A stretch of DNA of 64,000 bases from Cryptomeria japonica (GCF_030272615.1 NC_081406.1:212136997-212200996); one strand, 5' to 3'. Shown: positions 33,850 to 46,363, counted from the first letter of the stretch. The notes: a model not told the origin generated them from the sequence alone. Translations and numbers: made by a program.

Positions 33850-35468
33850 TGCAGGGCACCTACCACTCCAAGAATGAAAGCTTTGATTTCTTTTAATTGT
33901 GTGTGTTATTTTGTGATGAAATAATGGGCCAACCATTAAGGACTCAGTAGAGCCATGGTTGAGTTGTCCAAATTTTGGTTTGAGTCAATTGTGATGAGGA
34001 TTTTGTTAGCCTAAGAAGTGAGATGCTTAGGTAGTTCATAAGTAAAATACTCTAGATAAATGTACTCATGTATTCAGAGTTAATTGAGTTGTGTTTAGGT
34101 CTTCTAGGGTGTTTGAGGACCTTTAAGAGTCTTAGAATGCGATAGAATGCAAAATGGCATCTTGGAGAAAAAGTTGTCAAAAGTTGTTAAGCAACATTTT
34201 GTAATTTCTTGCAAAAGTTGCATTTTTGGTTATGGGCATTAGGAAGTTGGTTGAACTAGCTGAAACAAGTGGATATAAGCCAAATTTCACTTCATTTAAT
34301 GGGTTAGAGGATTGAAAATGCAAGAGCAAGTTTTTGGTTTGTGAAACAACCTTGTTTCCACCGGTTTTGATAGTTTTATCTTGTTTTTCCTTGCTTGTAT
34401 GGTCTAGTACGGACTAGATGGTGCAAAAAAATTGCCATATTTTTAAGTTCATTGTATTTTCTTTCATTAAGGTTGATTTGCAGGTTTGATTGTTCCAGGT
34501 TGTAGAGATCTCTTTCATTCTTTGCAACTAGGAGCAAAACCCTTGCAAGTAGGGTTTAAGAGCAAGAAATGGCTCTAACCTAGGCATTCTTTGATGGAAC
34601 CTATTAAAATCACTAAGAATTATAGGTTAGGTTCTGTACATATCTTAGGAATAGGGTGTGTGATGTTGCAAGTCTAGGAGGAGGAGAAACAATGAAGCCC
34701 TAGGCTCACCGCTGGGAGTAGGTGAGTTAGGACAGAAAGAAAAGTGTGATTTATGAGCACATGGAGATTGGTGCAGGACCAAGCAGCATATGAATGGAAA
34801 GTCCTTAGAGTCCCCTTGAAGTTTCCCAAAGTTTTTGGAGCAAGAGATTTGACTGGTGAAGAGTTCTAGACCCATCTTGCCAATTCACCGGCTAGGCCTA
34901 AAACCCTTCAAAATAGTGTAGCATTCGAAACCCCACTTGCACAGATAACCCAGATGCACTTTTCCATTATTATCTATAACTTCCAAAAGGGTACTCAAAT
35001 CCATGATTTATTTATAGACTTGTTTGATACTTTTTCAAATTAAACCCCAAAAACCACGTAGGGAGGGCTAATGCAATTAGGCCTAATTAGGTGTCGGTAG
35101 AGACCTAGAAGGGTTAAGAATCCAAGGCGATGGATTTAGGGAGTCTTAAACCTCAAAATACATTGAACATACCTTGTTGATGCATTGGGAAACCATAGGT
35201 AGATATTGTGTGTTAAGATCCTTGCAGGAGTGGTTGGAGCCTAGGAGAGGAGTGTGTGAGTAACTGAGGTGGCAACCTCAAAAGGAGGAGTTGATTGTCT
35301 AGGAACCATTGTCTATACCTAGGAGGCAAGTCAAGAAGTTTCAAACCTTGGAGGTCTCATTTTAATAACCCCTGCCAAGTGCCATTGGAAGGACTTGAGT
35401 AGTTGTAGGGTTGAGTAGGACAAGTCACTCGAGAAGTTGTATCAAACAAGGCTCCAAGACTCTCTGCA
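33850..35468 (+). repeat. 5' LTR of the chromovirus
   Basis: Begins TGCAGGGCACC and ends TCTCTGCA. Its first 430 bp match 40045-40483 closely. Just after it, tcagagtggtatagg resembles a decayed Met-tRNA primer site. The open frame at 34645-34875 is on the other strand inside the LTR and is not a gene. Confidence 0.82.
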
Positions 35469-35508
35469 TCAGAGTGGTATAGGAGTCATTCTTTGAAATA
35501 TTTGGTGT

Positions 35509-36440
35509 ATGTCAAATTGTGAAGAATCAGAAGCCAGTTCAATGCCTCCAAAGGCAATGACTCCAGAAGCCATCCGAAAGATGGTGGCAGAGATAATAGA
35601 AGGATTGAAGGATGCAGAAGGAAGCAGACGAACCAAAGAGGTAAAGAAGGAGAAGGGGAAGGTTAAGACAGAATGGGGTGATGAGACTGATGAAGAAGTC
35701 GAAGATGGAGAGGAACCAACAGTAGTAGCCATGCCTTAGGACCAAAATTTGTTCCAAGATGCAGTCAAGTCTATTTCAAAAGACAACTTGGATGGATTAC
35801 CCACATATGGAGGAATCCTCAATGGAGAAGAGTTTCTAGATTGGTTAGAAGCTCTCAATAATCACTTTTATTACAAAGAGGTAGCAGAAGAGAAAAGAGT
35901 CAATGTGGCCAAATCAAGAATGAGAGGATTAGCATTGGTTTGGTGGAATATGATGCAAGAAGAAAAGATACAAGAAGGCAAAAAGAAGATAACTTCATGG
36001 GAGCATATGAATATTAGACTTCAAGCACAATTCCTTCCAGGAGATTATGAAGTTCAAATCCATAAGAGACTGCAAAATCTGAAACAAAGGGAGTTAGATG
36101 TCAATGCATACTCTGAAGAGTTCCATAAGCTCAGTTTGAGGGCTAGGAAGCATGAGAATGAGGTTGAGAAGTTGGCAAGGTACATGAATGGCCTTAGATA
36201 GAATATACAAGATGAGATAAGTATCCTCACATCAGACACTGTCCATAAGTGTTTTTAGTTGACCCTAAGGGCAGAAGAGAAGATCAAAAGGAGGATCAGA
36301 GAGGAGAATTTAGACGATCCTATAGAGGAAGGAGCAATTTTAGGGGCAGGTTTGGAAACTAGGGTAGAGGAAATACACTCTTCACCGTTAGGTGTTATCA
36401 TTGCAATCAAGTTGGGCATACCATGAGTAAGTGCCCGGGG
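35509..36440 (+). pseudogene. Gag of the chromovirus (broken)
   Basis: The ATG at 35509 starts an acidic/basic N-terminal part (PEAIRKMVAEIIEGLKD). After a TAG at 35737 the same frame gives the Retrotrans_gag core (FLDWLEALNNHFYYKE, KSRMRGLALVWWNMMQ, WEHMNIRLQAQFLPGDYE, LDVNAYSEEFHKLSLR) to TAG at 36199, with another TAG at 36256. A frameshift near 36290 moves to the frame with an Arg/Gly-rich segment, TAG at 36360 and the zinc knuckle CYHCNQVGHTMSKC (about 36392-36433). It forms the particle shell and binds RNA. Confidence 0.9.
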
Positions 36441-37814
36441 AAAGCCTCAAGCTCCACAAGCTCATACATGGGGGAAAGAAGAACTCAATTGTTGCAAGAG
36501 GGGGATACTCAGAGTGTAACTTCTTCAATCAGCAAGGCAGGGCCAATAACAGATGGACAAAACTTGATGATGATGAGGAGAACAATTCTCAAGATACCCC
36601 AAGCTCAAGAGCCACCACAAAGGAAAAGCTTGTTTAGGACCACTTGTAGGTCACATGGGAAGATTTATAAAGTGATTGTAGATTCAGGTTCCACTGAGAA
36701 AATTGTCTCAGTTGAAATGGTGGACAAACTCAAACTGAAAAGATTGCCTCACCTCACTCCCTACAAGGTATCATGGCTCAACCGAGATCAACATGTATTG
36801 GTTGATGAACAAACATGTGTGGAATTTGAAATTGGTGAGTACAAAGATAGATTATTATGTGACATATTGCCTATGGATGCTTGTCATTTGTTGTTGGGTT
36901 GTCCATGCAAATATGATGTGAAAGCTACTCATGATGGAGAGAAGAAAAACTATCTTATCACCAAGAATGGGAAGAAGTATCAAATGGATCCACTACCTGA
37001 ACCAAGGGAAGAAAATAAAATAGGCTCAAGTGTGATGCTAATGAGTGGAAAAGAGTTTCTCAAAGTGTTGAAACAAGAAGGACATCAAGGCCATGCTATA
37101 GTGTTGAAACTTAGAGAAGAAGCTAAGGCAGATCCAATGAGTCAAGTGCCTCAAGAGGTGCAAGGTCAACTCAAACAATATGCAGAAGTGATAGGGGATT
37201 ACTTACCTAATTCTTTGCCTCCAATCAGAGATGTAAATCATCAAATAGACTTAATACCAGGGGCCAATCTACCAAACAAAGCTGCCTACAAAATGACACC
37301 TAGTCAAAATGAAGAGATCACCAAACAAGTGCAAGAACTCTTAGACAAAGGGTTTATCAAGAAGATTTTGAGACCATGTGTTGTTCCTACTATGTTAGAT
37401 CCTAAGAAGGGAGGAAAATGGAGAATGTGCATGAACTCCAGAGCAATCAACAAGATTACTATAAGGTACTGGTTTCCTGTGCCAAGGATTGAAGACCTAT
37501 TAGACAATCTAGGAGGTGCATGCTACTTCACAAAGGTGGACTTAAATTTTGGTTATCATCATATTAGAATCAGACTTGGAGATGAATGGAAGACAACCTT
37601 TAGAACCAATGCAGGCCTATATGAGTGTTTGGTGATGCCATATGGCCTCACCAATGCACCTACTACCTTCCAAAGGCTCGTGAATGAATTCTTAGTTGAG
37701 TTTATTGGTAGATTTGTAATTGTATATCTTGATGACATTTTGATCTATAGTAGGTCCAAAGAGAAACATCTCAAGCATTTGGAGATGGTTTTGAAGAATT
37801 TGAAGGAGGCTTAA
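36423..37814 (+). pseudogene. Protease and reverse transcriptase of the chromovirus
   Basis: This is the longest open frame in the window (463 codons), continuous with the zinc knuckle just upstream. Around residue 90 is KVIVDSGSTEKIVS, the aspartic protease active site, with HLLLGCPCKYD near residue 160. RT runs from about residue 265 (IDLIPGANLPNKAAYKMTP), through WRMCMNSRAINKITIRYWFP, TKVDLNFGYHHIRIR, TTFRTNAGLYECLVMPYGLT and APTTFQRLVN to the catalytic VIVYLDDILIYS. All key residues are present. It ends at TAA 37812, where RT should continue, and the next frame carries on in phase. Confidence 0.95.
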
Positions 37815-38700
37815 CTCAAGATTAACCCTGAAAAATGTGAGTTTTTGAAAACAGAGCTTGTATACCTTGGTTTTGTTATTTCTCTTGGATGTTTAAAAAT
37901 GAATCCAAGTAAGGTAGAATCAATACTTAATTGGCCTATCCCTAGGGGCATAAGTGAAGTTAGAATTTTTCATGAAATGGTATCTTTTTATAGGAAATTT
38001 GTGAGAAACTTTAGCCATGTTTGTGCTACTATTCTTAATACCATTAAAGGAGGGATTAAATTTCACTTTAAGTGGATAGACGAAGCCAATAAGGGGTTTG
38101 AGATGTTGAAAACCAAGATAGAAAAGTTGCCAACCCTTAGATTGCCTGATTTCAATCAGTTGTTTATAGTAGAATGTGATGCAAGCCAAAGGGCAATAGG
38201 GGTAGTTTTAAGCCAAGAGGGACATCCTATAGCTTTCTTCTCAGAAAAGTTAATTGAAGCCAAGAAAAGGTACTCCACATATGATTTGGAGTTTTATGCA
38301 ATGGTTCAAGCATTGAAAAAATGGTGTCACTACTTGTTGCTCAAAGAATTTGTAGTCTTCACTAACAACCATGTCCTTAGTTTTCTCAATGGGCACGAGA
38401 AGTCAAACCAAAGAAACCTAAAGTGGGTTGAGTACCTACAATCTTACACATTCACTATTAAACACAAGAAAGGGACAGCCAACAAAGTTGTTGATGCACT
38501 AAGTAGGAGAATCATGACCTTGCAGGAGATTCAATTGCAAAGTGTGGGTTTGAGTGAGTTAAAAGACCTCTACAAGGACGATAAGGATTTTGTAGAGATA
38601 TATAATGTTTGTTTTGATTTTTCTAATACCTTACATCTCTTATTCATAATACATGATACAAGAGGGTTTGTTGTTAAAAGGTCATCTTCTTTGCATACCT
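37815..38700 (+). pseudogene. RT thumb/connection and RNase H of the chromovirus
   Basis: It is in phase with the previous frame. KINPEKCEFLKTELVYLGF and SFYRKFVRNFSHVC belong to the RT end. RNase H follows with FIVECDASQRAIGVVLSQ, PIAFFSEKL, YSTYDLEFYAMVQALKKW and KKGTANKVVDALSR. In the third catalytic region the usual TDH is FTNNH, so a conserved Asp has become Asn. A frameshift near 38690 ends the open frame at 38771. Confidence 0.9.
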
Positions 38701-39560
38701 CAATGTTCTATGAGGCAAAATATTATTCAAGAAAAACATCAAGGAGGTTTAGGAGGTCATTTTGGCATTGATAAGACTTTGGAGTAGGTTGGTAGGTTTT
38801 ATTATTGGCCCAAGTTGTAATCAGAAGTGAGAATATTTGTAGAGAAATGTAAAATCTACCAAAGAGCAAAAGGAACCTCAAGTAATGTAGGTCTATATCA
38901 GCCCTTGGTCATACCTCAGAGGCCTTGGGAATGTTTGAGCATGGATTTTGTGATAGGCTTGCCTAGGACACCAAGAGGATTTGATAGTGTGTATGTGGTA
39001 GTAGATAGGTTCAGCAAAATGGCACATTTCATACCTTTCAGGAGTACCAATGATGTCACCTATATTGCATGCCTATTCTTCAAGGAGATGGTCTGAATTC
39101 ATGGTCTTCCAATCAGCATTGTTAGTGATAGAGATGTGAAGTTTTTGAGCCACTTTTAGAGGACACTTTGGAGGAAGTCGGGCACCAAGTTATCTTTCTC
39201 ATCTACCTATCATCCTCAATCAGATGGTCAGTCAGAGGTAGTCAATCATTCATTGGGTAACTTGCTAAGATGTCTTACCAAACAACATGGGCAAACTTGG
39301 GATCTAGTACTTGGATAGGCAAAATATGCATATAATGACTCACTGAACTGTAGCACAGGTAAAAGTCCATTTGAGATAGTGTATGGATTCCACCCTAGGG
39401 GAATATTAGATCTCAGAGATCTTAGTTCAATGGCACCCAAGAGTGCACAAGGGGATAACTTTGCAGAAAGCATTAAAGAGGTGCATGATAAGGTAAGGCA
39501 GTCCTTACAACAAAAATCCAAGTAGTATAAGGTTCAAGCTGATAAAACAAGGAGGAAGCT
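38701..39560 (+). pseudogene. Integrase of the chromovirus (broken)
   Basis: After the frameshift the zinc-binding part reads IIQEKHQGGLGGHFGIDKTL with TAG at 38785 and TAA at 38818. Then [11 protein letters not shown] shows one Cys of the CxxC pair changed to Tyr. The core has [12 protein letters not shown] (first Asp), [19 protein letters not shown] at 39094, IVSDRDVKFLS (second Asp), TAG at 39157, and HPQSDGQSEVVNHSL with the Glu. TAG codons at 39316 and 39523 follow, with SPFEIVYGFHPR between them. Confidence 0.9.
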
Positions 39561-40020
39561 ACAATTTCAAGTAGGATACTTAGTGTTGGCATACCTTAGG
39601 AAGGAGAGACTTCCAAAAGGGAAGCCTATCAAGCTCATGATGAAGAAAATTGGACCTCTCAAGGTGGTGCATAAGTATGGGCAGAATGCCTATGAGGTTG
39701 AACTTCCACCTACCTTGGGAATATCTCCTATTTTTAATGTGTGTGATCTCTATCCATACAAGGGAGAGTCACCAATAAATCAGATAGACATGCCATCACC
39801 GGTTCTTGAATATTGGGAAAAGGATTTGCCACCTAGTCAACCAAATGAGTTAGAGAGTATCTTGGATACCAAGATAGTAAAAAAAACAAGGCAAGGAGTC
39901 TACAAGCCCTATCTTGTTAAGTGGGAAGGGTTACCTGATTCAGATGCCATTTGAATGTTAGAGGCAGATATACTTCAGCATGGAGTAGAGATTTTAGACC
40001 TTATAACTCAAGGGACTTGA
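39561..40020 (+). pseudogene. Integrase C-terminus and chromodomain of the chromovirus
   Basis: The open part 39583-39954 has PIKLMMKKIGPLKVVHKYGQ, YEVELPPTLGISPIFNVCDL (the GPY/F-like module) and then ELESILDTKIVKKT, YKPYLVKWEGLPDSDA, a chromodomain. TGA at 39952-39954 falls on the conserved Trp that follows. The same frame goes on with MLEADILQHGVEILDL to about 40020. Chromodomains of this group are thought to target integration to heterochromatin. Confidence 0.92.
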
Positions 40021-40031
40021 TTTATTTGACC

Positions 40032-40044
40032 CAAGGGAGTATGG
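40032..40044 (+). promoter_or_regulatory. Polypurine tract of the chromovirus
   Basis: CAAGGGAGTATGG immediately precedes the 3' LTR start TGCAGGGC at 40045. Confidence 0.6.
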
Positions 40045-40483
40045 TGCAGGGCACCTAGCACTCCAAGAATGAAAGCTTTGATTTCTTTTAATTTTGTGTG
40101 TTATCTTGTGATGTAATAATGGGCCAACCATTGAGGACTCAGTAGAGCCATGGTTGAGTTGTCCAAATTTTGGTTTGAGTCAATTGTGCTCAGGATGTTG
40201 TTAGCCTGAGAAGTGAGATGCTTAGGTAGTTCACAGGTAAAATACTCCAAATGAATGTATTCATGTATTGGGAGTCAATTGAGTTGTGTTTAGATCTTCT
40301 AGGGTGTTTGAGGACCTTTAAGAGTCTTAGAATGCAATAGAATTTAAAATGGCATCTTGGAGCAAAAGTTGTCAAAAGTTGTTGAGCAACATTTTGCAAT
40401 TTCTTGCAAAAGTTGCATTTTTGGTTATAGGCATTAGGAAGTTGATTGAACTAACTGAAACAAGTGGATATAAGCGAAATTTT
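40045..40483 (+). repeat. Truncated 3' LTR of the chromovirus
   Basis: Matches 33850-34290 almost word for word, then stops abruptly after ggatataagc and continues as an unrelated copia LTR. The remaining roughly 1.2 kb of LTR is missing. Confidence 0.88.
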
Positions 40484-41190
40484 TTATATTTATGTTATCT
40501 AGCCGATATGTATATTGATATTATAATTATCTTTGTAAGTCGACATAAGGCATGATGAATTGTAAAGGGTATAGATCAATTGGTTAGATCATTTTTAATA
40601 TATTAAGAATATGATACGTAATGGATTGATAGGAGAATAGGATAATGTTATGTAATGTGAAACATATGAGAGAGATCATGTATGTGAGGATATTTATGTA
40701 AGGGGTATTCCGGTAAAGGGTTTAGGGTTTCAGACCATAACAGATAGAGCTTAACCGAAACTGTATCTAGGCATAGAAGATGATATCTTTGCAGTTTAAT
40801 CATTTCTCTGGATTGTAGACTGGATTTGTATGTAGTCAGTGAGGCTCCTTTTGTGATTGAGAAATGTGCTCTAGGTTGTAAGCCTTCCTGCAAGTGCAGG
40901 CCCCTATATTTTGTAATATCTCTTCATATGGCTAGTGAATTGATATTGTGGGTCACAAATCCCACTGTGGTTTTTCCTCTTTGAGGTTTTCCATGTATAG
41001 TTATGTTTGTTATGGTATGCATTTATGTGATTGGCTTATTGGTTGCTTTACTTCTTTCAATTCTATATGTATTGGTATACCGGTTGGTGTATGCATGTTT
41101 TAATAAGGTTTAAATTGATCATTTCGGTAGAACACTTATTCACCACCCCCCCCCCCTCCCCCCACCTCTTAGTGTTCTTAGATTCCAATA
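40484..41190 (+). repeat. Copia-type LTR I, plus strand, 5'-truncated
   Basis: This is the reverse complement family of LTR E (45400-46363): the ggccgacatg segment, the gacccacaatatcaattcac segment and the Caccgg/tataccggttggt segment all match in opposite direction. It ends CCAATA at 41190, as E begins. The U3 part is absent where it meets the chromovirus LTR. It holds the C-tract at 41146-41163 and the hairpin motif near 40968-41000. No primer site follows it. Confidence 0.8.
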
Positions 41191-41353
41191 GTTATGTGAG
41201 ATGCGTTTCTACAAGGGGGATTATTTTCACTTGAAGCTGAAATTTTTTTATTTCAAGATAATGGGTTATAATACAGGAAGGATGAAATATTCTACATGGA
41301 AAATGATGTGCATTGTTGATTAATTTTCTCATCACACTTGAAGTATGTTTTAC

Positions 41354-41354
<1 letters not shown>

Positions 41355-41412
<58 letters not shown>

Positions 41413-41418
41413 TGTGTA
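41355..41418. repeat. (GA)n(TG)n microsatellite
   Basis: About 28 GA units followed by four TG units. Confidence 0.95.
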
Positions 41419-44358
41419 TGCAAAAGGAGACATGGTAGCCACCATTGCAGGAAGGAGATTTCTATTTTCAGTCATAGACAAGATGCAAACTACAGGTAGT
41501 GGCACAAGGGAATGAAATAAAAGGAAATTCAATTACAAGGCAAAGAGAATGGTCCAGAAAATGAAAAAAATATTTGTCATAGCAAATGTGTGAGCTGAAT
41601 AAGACAGATTTTTTGTGTGCAAGCATGGGAGAAGAAAGGTGTAAAAGTGCATAAGTCATTTATAGATTACCAGGTGTCTTAAGAGGGTTCCAAGATGCAT
41701 ATTAAAAGAAAATTTGAGGAGAGAAAATGCAGATTTGAAGGTCAACAACATAGATGAAGGTCATATGTCATGTTTAGGTTTATTTTAGGGTTTCCTTTCT
41801 GTCTTTTTCGTATTCTCTTCTCCTCATTTTGAGGGATTCTGATGTAATTTTTTGGAAGCAAGGCTTCCATGTACAACTTTAAAGTTAGAGTAGTTAAGAT
41901 GATATTCTCAACATGTAGTTATTTTACTATTTTGAATAGTGTTTAACCAAAATGCAAGTGAGTTTTAAGTGTTTTTTTTTTTGTAGTTGTCTCCAACATG
42001 TATGAACAATGTTTTATGAAATGAATGATCAAGAATCTTTTATTTTGTCCCTACAAGTTCTGACGTTTGTCTTTCTTTTTGCTTCTCTTCAAGGAAGAGA
42101 TTAAATTGCTTTTGACTGGACAAAGAAATGGTGTTGTATGCATGAAGGATTATCAATAATGGCTACAATAAAGCCAAAATGGAGGATATGAATGTAATGA
42201 ATTAGTTTTGTGAACTCATTGGTTAAGCTTTAAACCTATTTGGGTGAAATATCTTCATGTTGTAGGTTGACTCTTATGTCCTAAGGAAGGCATTGATCAT
42301 GGAGTTTGCATCTAGTTTTCAGAATCACAAATATTCTCAAGATGTCATTTCCTTTCTGTTTATAGGAATAGGTGTAAGGTTATTTTTAGTGTAGAAGGAA
42401 ATCCCAAGTGCTGACTGAAATGTTAAGAAGCCAAAATTGTAGCCAAATCTAAAGTTCATAAACTTTCCTTGGCATATTCTCATTGGGATATTTCTTGTAG
42501 TTTACAATGTCTGAGCATGGAATGAAGTAGGATATTTAGACATTGCTAAGGTATACCCGCTTTGGTCTTGTAGAGCTAGAAGTGCAGTGGATTTCAATCT
42601 TGTGACTAAATCTCGTTTGTTGGCCAAATCCAACCTTGAACTTGTTAATAAGAAAGTGGCTAATTCTTTATGGTTTGGGGATTTGTTGATTTGGGAACCA
42701 ACAACCCTAATTTCCAACATAAAACAGATTTATTTTCAAAAGGAATTAAAATTTCATGTGTTAAGTTGTTAAATTTGGCCAGCCAAACACAAATCTCAAA
42801 TAAAGTATTAGTTTCCACTCAACTTTACTATTCATCATGTTGCATACCATCTAAGTATATGCAACAAAATTATGCACATTTATACATTAATTATTTTAGG
42901 ATAAATAGGACAACAACAAACACTTAAATGTTATATCCTAGAAAGCCTTAAAATAGAGGAAGACCAGCTATAATTACTCCCCATGATGAGAAAAATGATT
43001 AATTGCCAAATGGATTAAGAGGTCTCTTTGTGGAGATGAACCATTCGAGATTCTTCTTCACCACTAAATTTCTTCAACCTTTTTTGGAGGGAATTATAGA
43101 AGAGCACATATCATGAGTGATAACATGCTTAATGCTAAATACTTTGATATCAAAAACTCACTCCACTCGACAATTCATTGAGATCATAAAAGGAAATCAT
43201 GAAATTGCTCACCTAAAATGGATCCACCTTAGGAAAAGGATTTCAACTGCCTAATTCTTCCAAATGGTAAAACAAAATCATCCAACTCAATCATCAACCC
43301 ATGGCCTTGTCTTCTTATTTGAATACTAAACAAGTTTTCAAGAAGGTCCCTTTTTATTTCATGGATTGTATGAACCTTTCTACTCTTGAATAGAAGATAT
43401 TACTAGGCCTTCTTTAATTTGCCAAAAAAGTCATTTGATCTTATCATGCATTCAATTGTACAATATTAATGGGAGATGAACTCTTGACCAATATGGACTA
43501 TGGTTATTCCTTGCAACTTCACAAAATATTTGAGATGGCCTCATGGGAAAATATTTGACTGTTGACTTTGAAAGTATTATATTGATAACTTTTTCTCCCA
43601 AACCATTTATATATTTTAGACTTATCTAAATGGGGTTATAGAATTGGAGATTGTAATTGAAAAGTTGTGACGGTCTATTCAATATAAAAATATAAAATTG
43701 ACCCAATATTTTTACTGATTTAATAGAGAATATTACATTATAAACTTCCCATTAAAAAATAAAGCGCCTTTTTTAATTTTGCTTCTCCTTTGTACTACAT
43801 TTATGTTATATTTTCAAATTAAATAAAATAACAAAATTCATTGACCAAAATAAATTCCTAACACTTTCTATTCAAACAAGTTTTATTGTTTGTCTGTATT
43901 CATCTTTGAACAACCTCTGCAAAACCATCCATAATAAAACACAGAGAACCACCCAACCATGAAAAATCTTACATGTACTAATTATCATTGTCATAACAAA
44001 ATGACAAAACCTTTTTTGTTTGTCATTCTTACAGTTTGTCTATATTCTTTGAGTCCATATGTCAAACAATCAATTCTTTAATTCAAATTGTATTGTTTGA
44101 AGTTTTTTTTGTTTGTTTACCATTATAGAATAGTTTTGAAAGTAAAATATTCATAATGCCTTGACTTGTCTAGTAGTTGAGAAGTATTAGCCCCCAGTTT
44201 ACCAAGAAATTTATATGAATAAATAAATGATTATGCAGTAAATATTGAAAAATTTAATTATATAGTTATGTATTTCACGTGTTTTCAACCCTCGTGATTA
44301 CGTTAATATATACGAAAATATAGACAAATGTAAAAAGTAATGTTTTTCAGTGTAAACA

Positions 44359-44459
44359 AAATTCAAAGCCACGCTTTTTTACAAGACTTTGTTTAAATTT
44401 GAATAATCAAAGTTGCGTCATTGTCAAACACATGGATGTATAGTCAAAATCATGCTTTA
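44359..44459. repeat. Dispersed repeat, copy 1
   Basis: Contains attcaaagccacgctt, then after a longer spacer cacatggatgtatagtcaaaatcatgctt. Copy 2 at 53592-53653 has the same two parts in the same order and direction with a shorter spacer. Confidence 0.7.
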
Positions 44460-45191
44460 CTATTCAAATAGTCTTCTTTTCCCACTTGCATTTACAAAAT
44501 TTACCTACCTTATTAGATTTTTTTGTGGACTGATGTTTTTTCCTATTTAGGTCTAAATATTTTATTTTATTTTAGTTTGTGAGATGTTGATGTTTTATCT
44601 TTTGATTATTGTAAAGGGTTTACTATTAGATTATTATTTTAATTTATCTTTGTTGTCCAATCTGTAAAGAAAAATTGTTGTGTTAAGACATCAAACATTT
44701 TTTTAAATTCACCTTAGATAGACATTTTAATTATTAGAAAATTTTGAATTTTTTTTTTTAAAACTTATATTTTCTTAGATTTATATGTACTATTATTTAT
44801 CTAATTAATTGTAGAAAAAAATCAAAATTTAACAATTAGAAATTTTCCATCAATACAATATTTTGTATTTAGAGAAAAAAAATAGAATTTAAGAATTTCC
44901 TTTATAAATTCTTTTTTTTTATTTGTTGATATTCATGTACATATCAATTTACTAATATTTAGTTAAAAAATACAATTAAAGATGTCTTTTCTAAATAAAA
45001 TTAAAAAAACTCTACAAAATACATAAAATCTAAAATACAATAATTGTTAAATACATATCATCTAAAATATATATAAAAATAAATAAGTCTTATCTCTTTT
45101 TATACCTATCTACTTACCTATTAAAAATAAATATTAAAATTAATATCTATACACAAATAAAAGTAAAAAAAAGTTATAAAAGCTTCAACAT

Positions 45192-45307
<116 letters not shown>

Positions 45308-45399
45308 GAGCAGGCAACTGAGGTTTTCAAACTGAGAGCAATGACGGTGAATCTCGAGTAGAGGATCATGGAGATCCACTGTTTTTGCTTGGATCGTCC

Positions 45400-46191
45400 T
45401 ATTGGAAACCAATAACATTGAGAGGGGGGTGAATCAGTGCTATACAAGAAAAGTAAATTTTATCCTTAACATAACATTCATACACCAACCGGTATACCAG
45501 TATAAACAAAATTGAAAGAAGTAATGCAACCAATAAGCCAAACACATAAATGAGAAACATAACACGCAAATTTATACATAGAAAACCTCAAAGAGGAAAA
45601 ACCACAGTGGGATTTGTGACCCACAATATCAATTCACTGACCATATGAAGAGATATTACAATATATGATGGGCCTGCACTTGCAGAAAGGGTTATAGCAT
45701 AGAGCACACAACTCATCACAATAGGATCCTCACTGACTAAATAACAATCCAGACAACAATCCATAGAAGTATGAACTGCTTAATATAGCATCTCCTATGC
45801 CAGAATACTGTTCTGGTTTAAGCTCTGTCTGTTCTGGTTAAAACCCTAAACCTCAGTACCAGAATAACCCTTACAATGAATTCCTCACATACATAGTCTC
45901 TCTGATATATTTCGTATTACATCACATCCATATATTCATTCTATCATTCTTATCCTTATTCAAAATGATCTAATCAGTCTCCCCTATATACCCTATACAA
46001 ATTTATGTCTTATGTCAGCTTACAAATATATATACAATATCATATTTACATGTCGGCCATATAACATAAATGAATAAGTATTAAAATAATTTGTTGATGC
46101 CGGATCCAAGATGTGTCGGCCTCCAATACCGATGACCTTTGCTATACCATGTTGGCCTGCATTGCCAATGACCAAAGAAATCTTCTATCAT

Positions 46192-46246
<55 letters not shown>

Positions 46247-46363
46247 CCGGTGTAGAGTCGGTGAAGTGCTTGTCAATACACCATATGAAGCCAGAACCCA
46301 AAATCATGTTGCCATCAATGACAACATAATGAAACCTAACCAATAGAGTGTCAATTGCCAACA
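45400..46363 (-). repeat. Copia-type LTR E (3' LTR of element D/E)
   Basis: Starts TATTGGAAACC (TG changed to TA) and ends ATTGCCAACA, 964 bp, followed by the polypurine tract at 46364-46377. The G-tract is at 45424-45429, and a GTCGGT hexamer array lies inside. It is related to LTR d and to LTR I in inverse orientation. Confidence 0.85.
46194..46255. repeat. Hexanucleotide GTCGGT array in LTR E
   Basis: About ten tandem copies of tcggtg, the last ones imperfect (gccggt). Two other frames here encode long Val-Gly or Cys-Arg runs and are not genes. Confidence 0.95.

Larger units (their letters stand above)
33850..40483 (+). mobile_element. Chromovirus-type Ty3/gypsy element
   Basis: Plus-strand element with a complete 5' LTR (33850-35468), gag, protease, RT, RNase H, integrase and a C-terminal chromodomain. 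A 3' LTR starts at 40045 and is truncated at about 40483 by copia LTR I. It inserted into the interior of element d. Twelve in-frame stops and at least two frameshifts break gag-pol. The chromodomain places it with the plant chromoviruses, whose integration is known to be biased to heterochromatin. Confidence 0.92.

Noticed and set aside
42502-42927. Overlapping frames on both strands around 42.5-42.9 kb as a possible host gene
   Set aside because: Short, no recognisable domain, and no splice-linked neighbours that I can see.
43000-43420. Possible decayed receptor or resistance-type gene on the minus strand
   Set aside because: Some codon runs look protein-like, but stops occur every 10-20 codons and no motif is recognisable.
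46111-46346. Open frames with Val-Gly or Cys-Arg repeats
   Set aside because: Encoded by the GTCGGT array inside LTR E.
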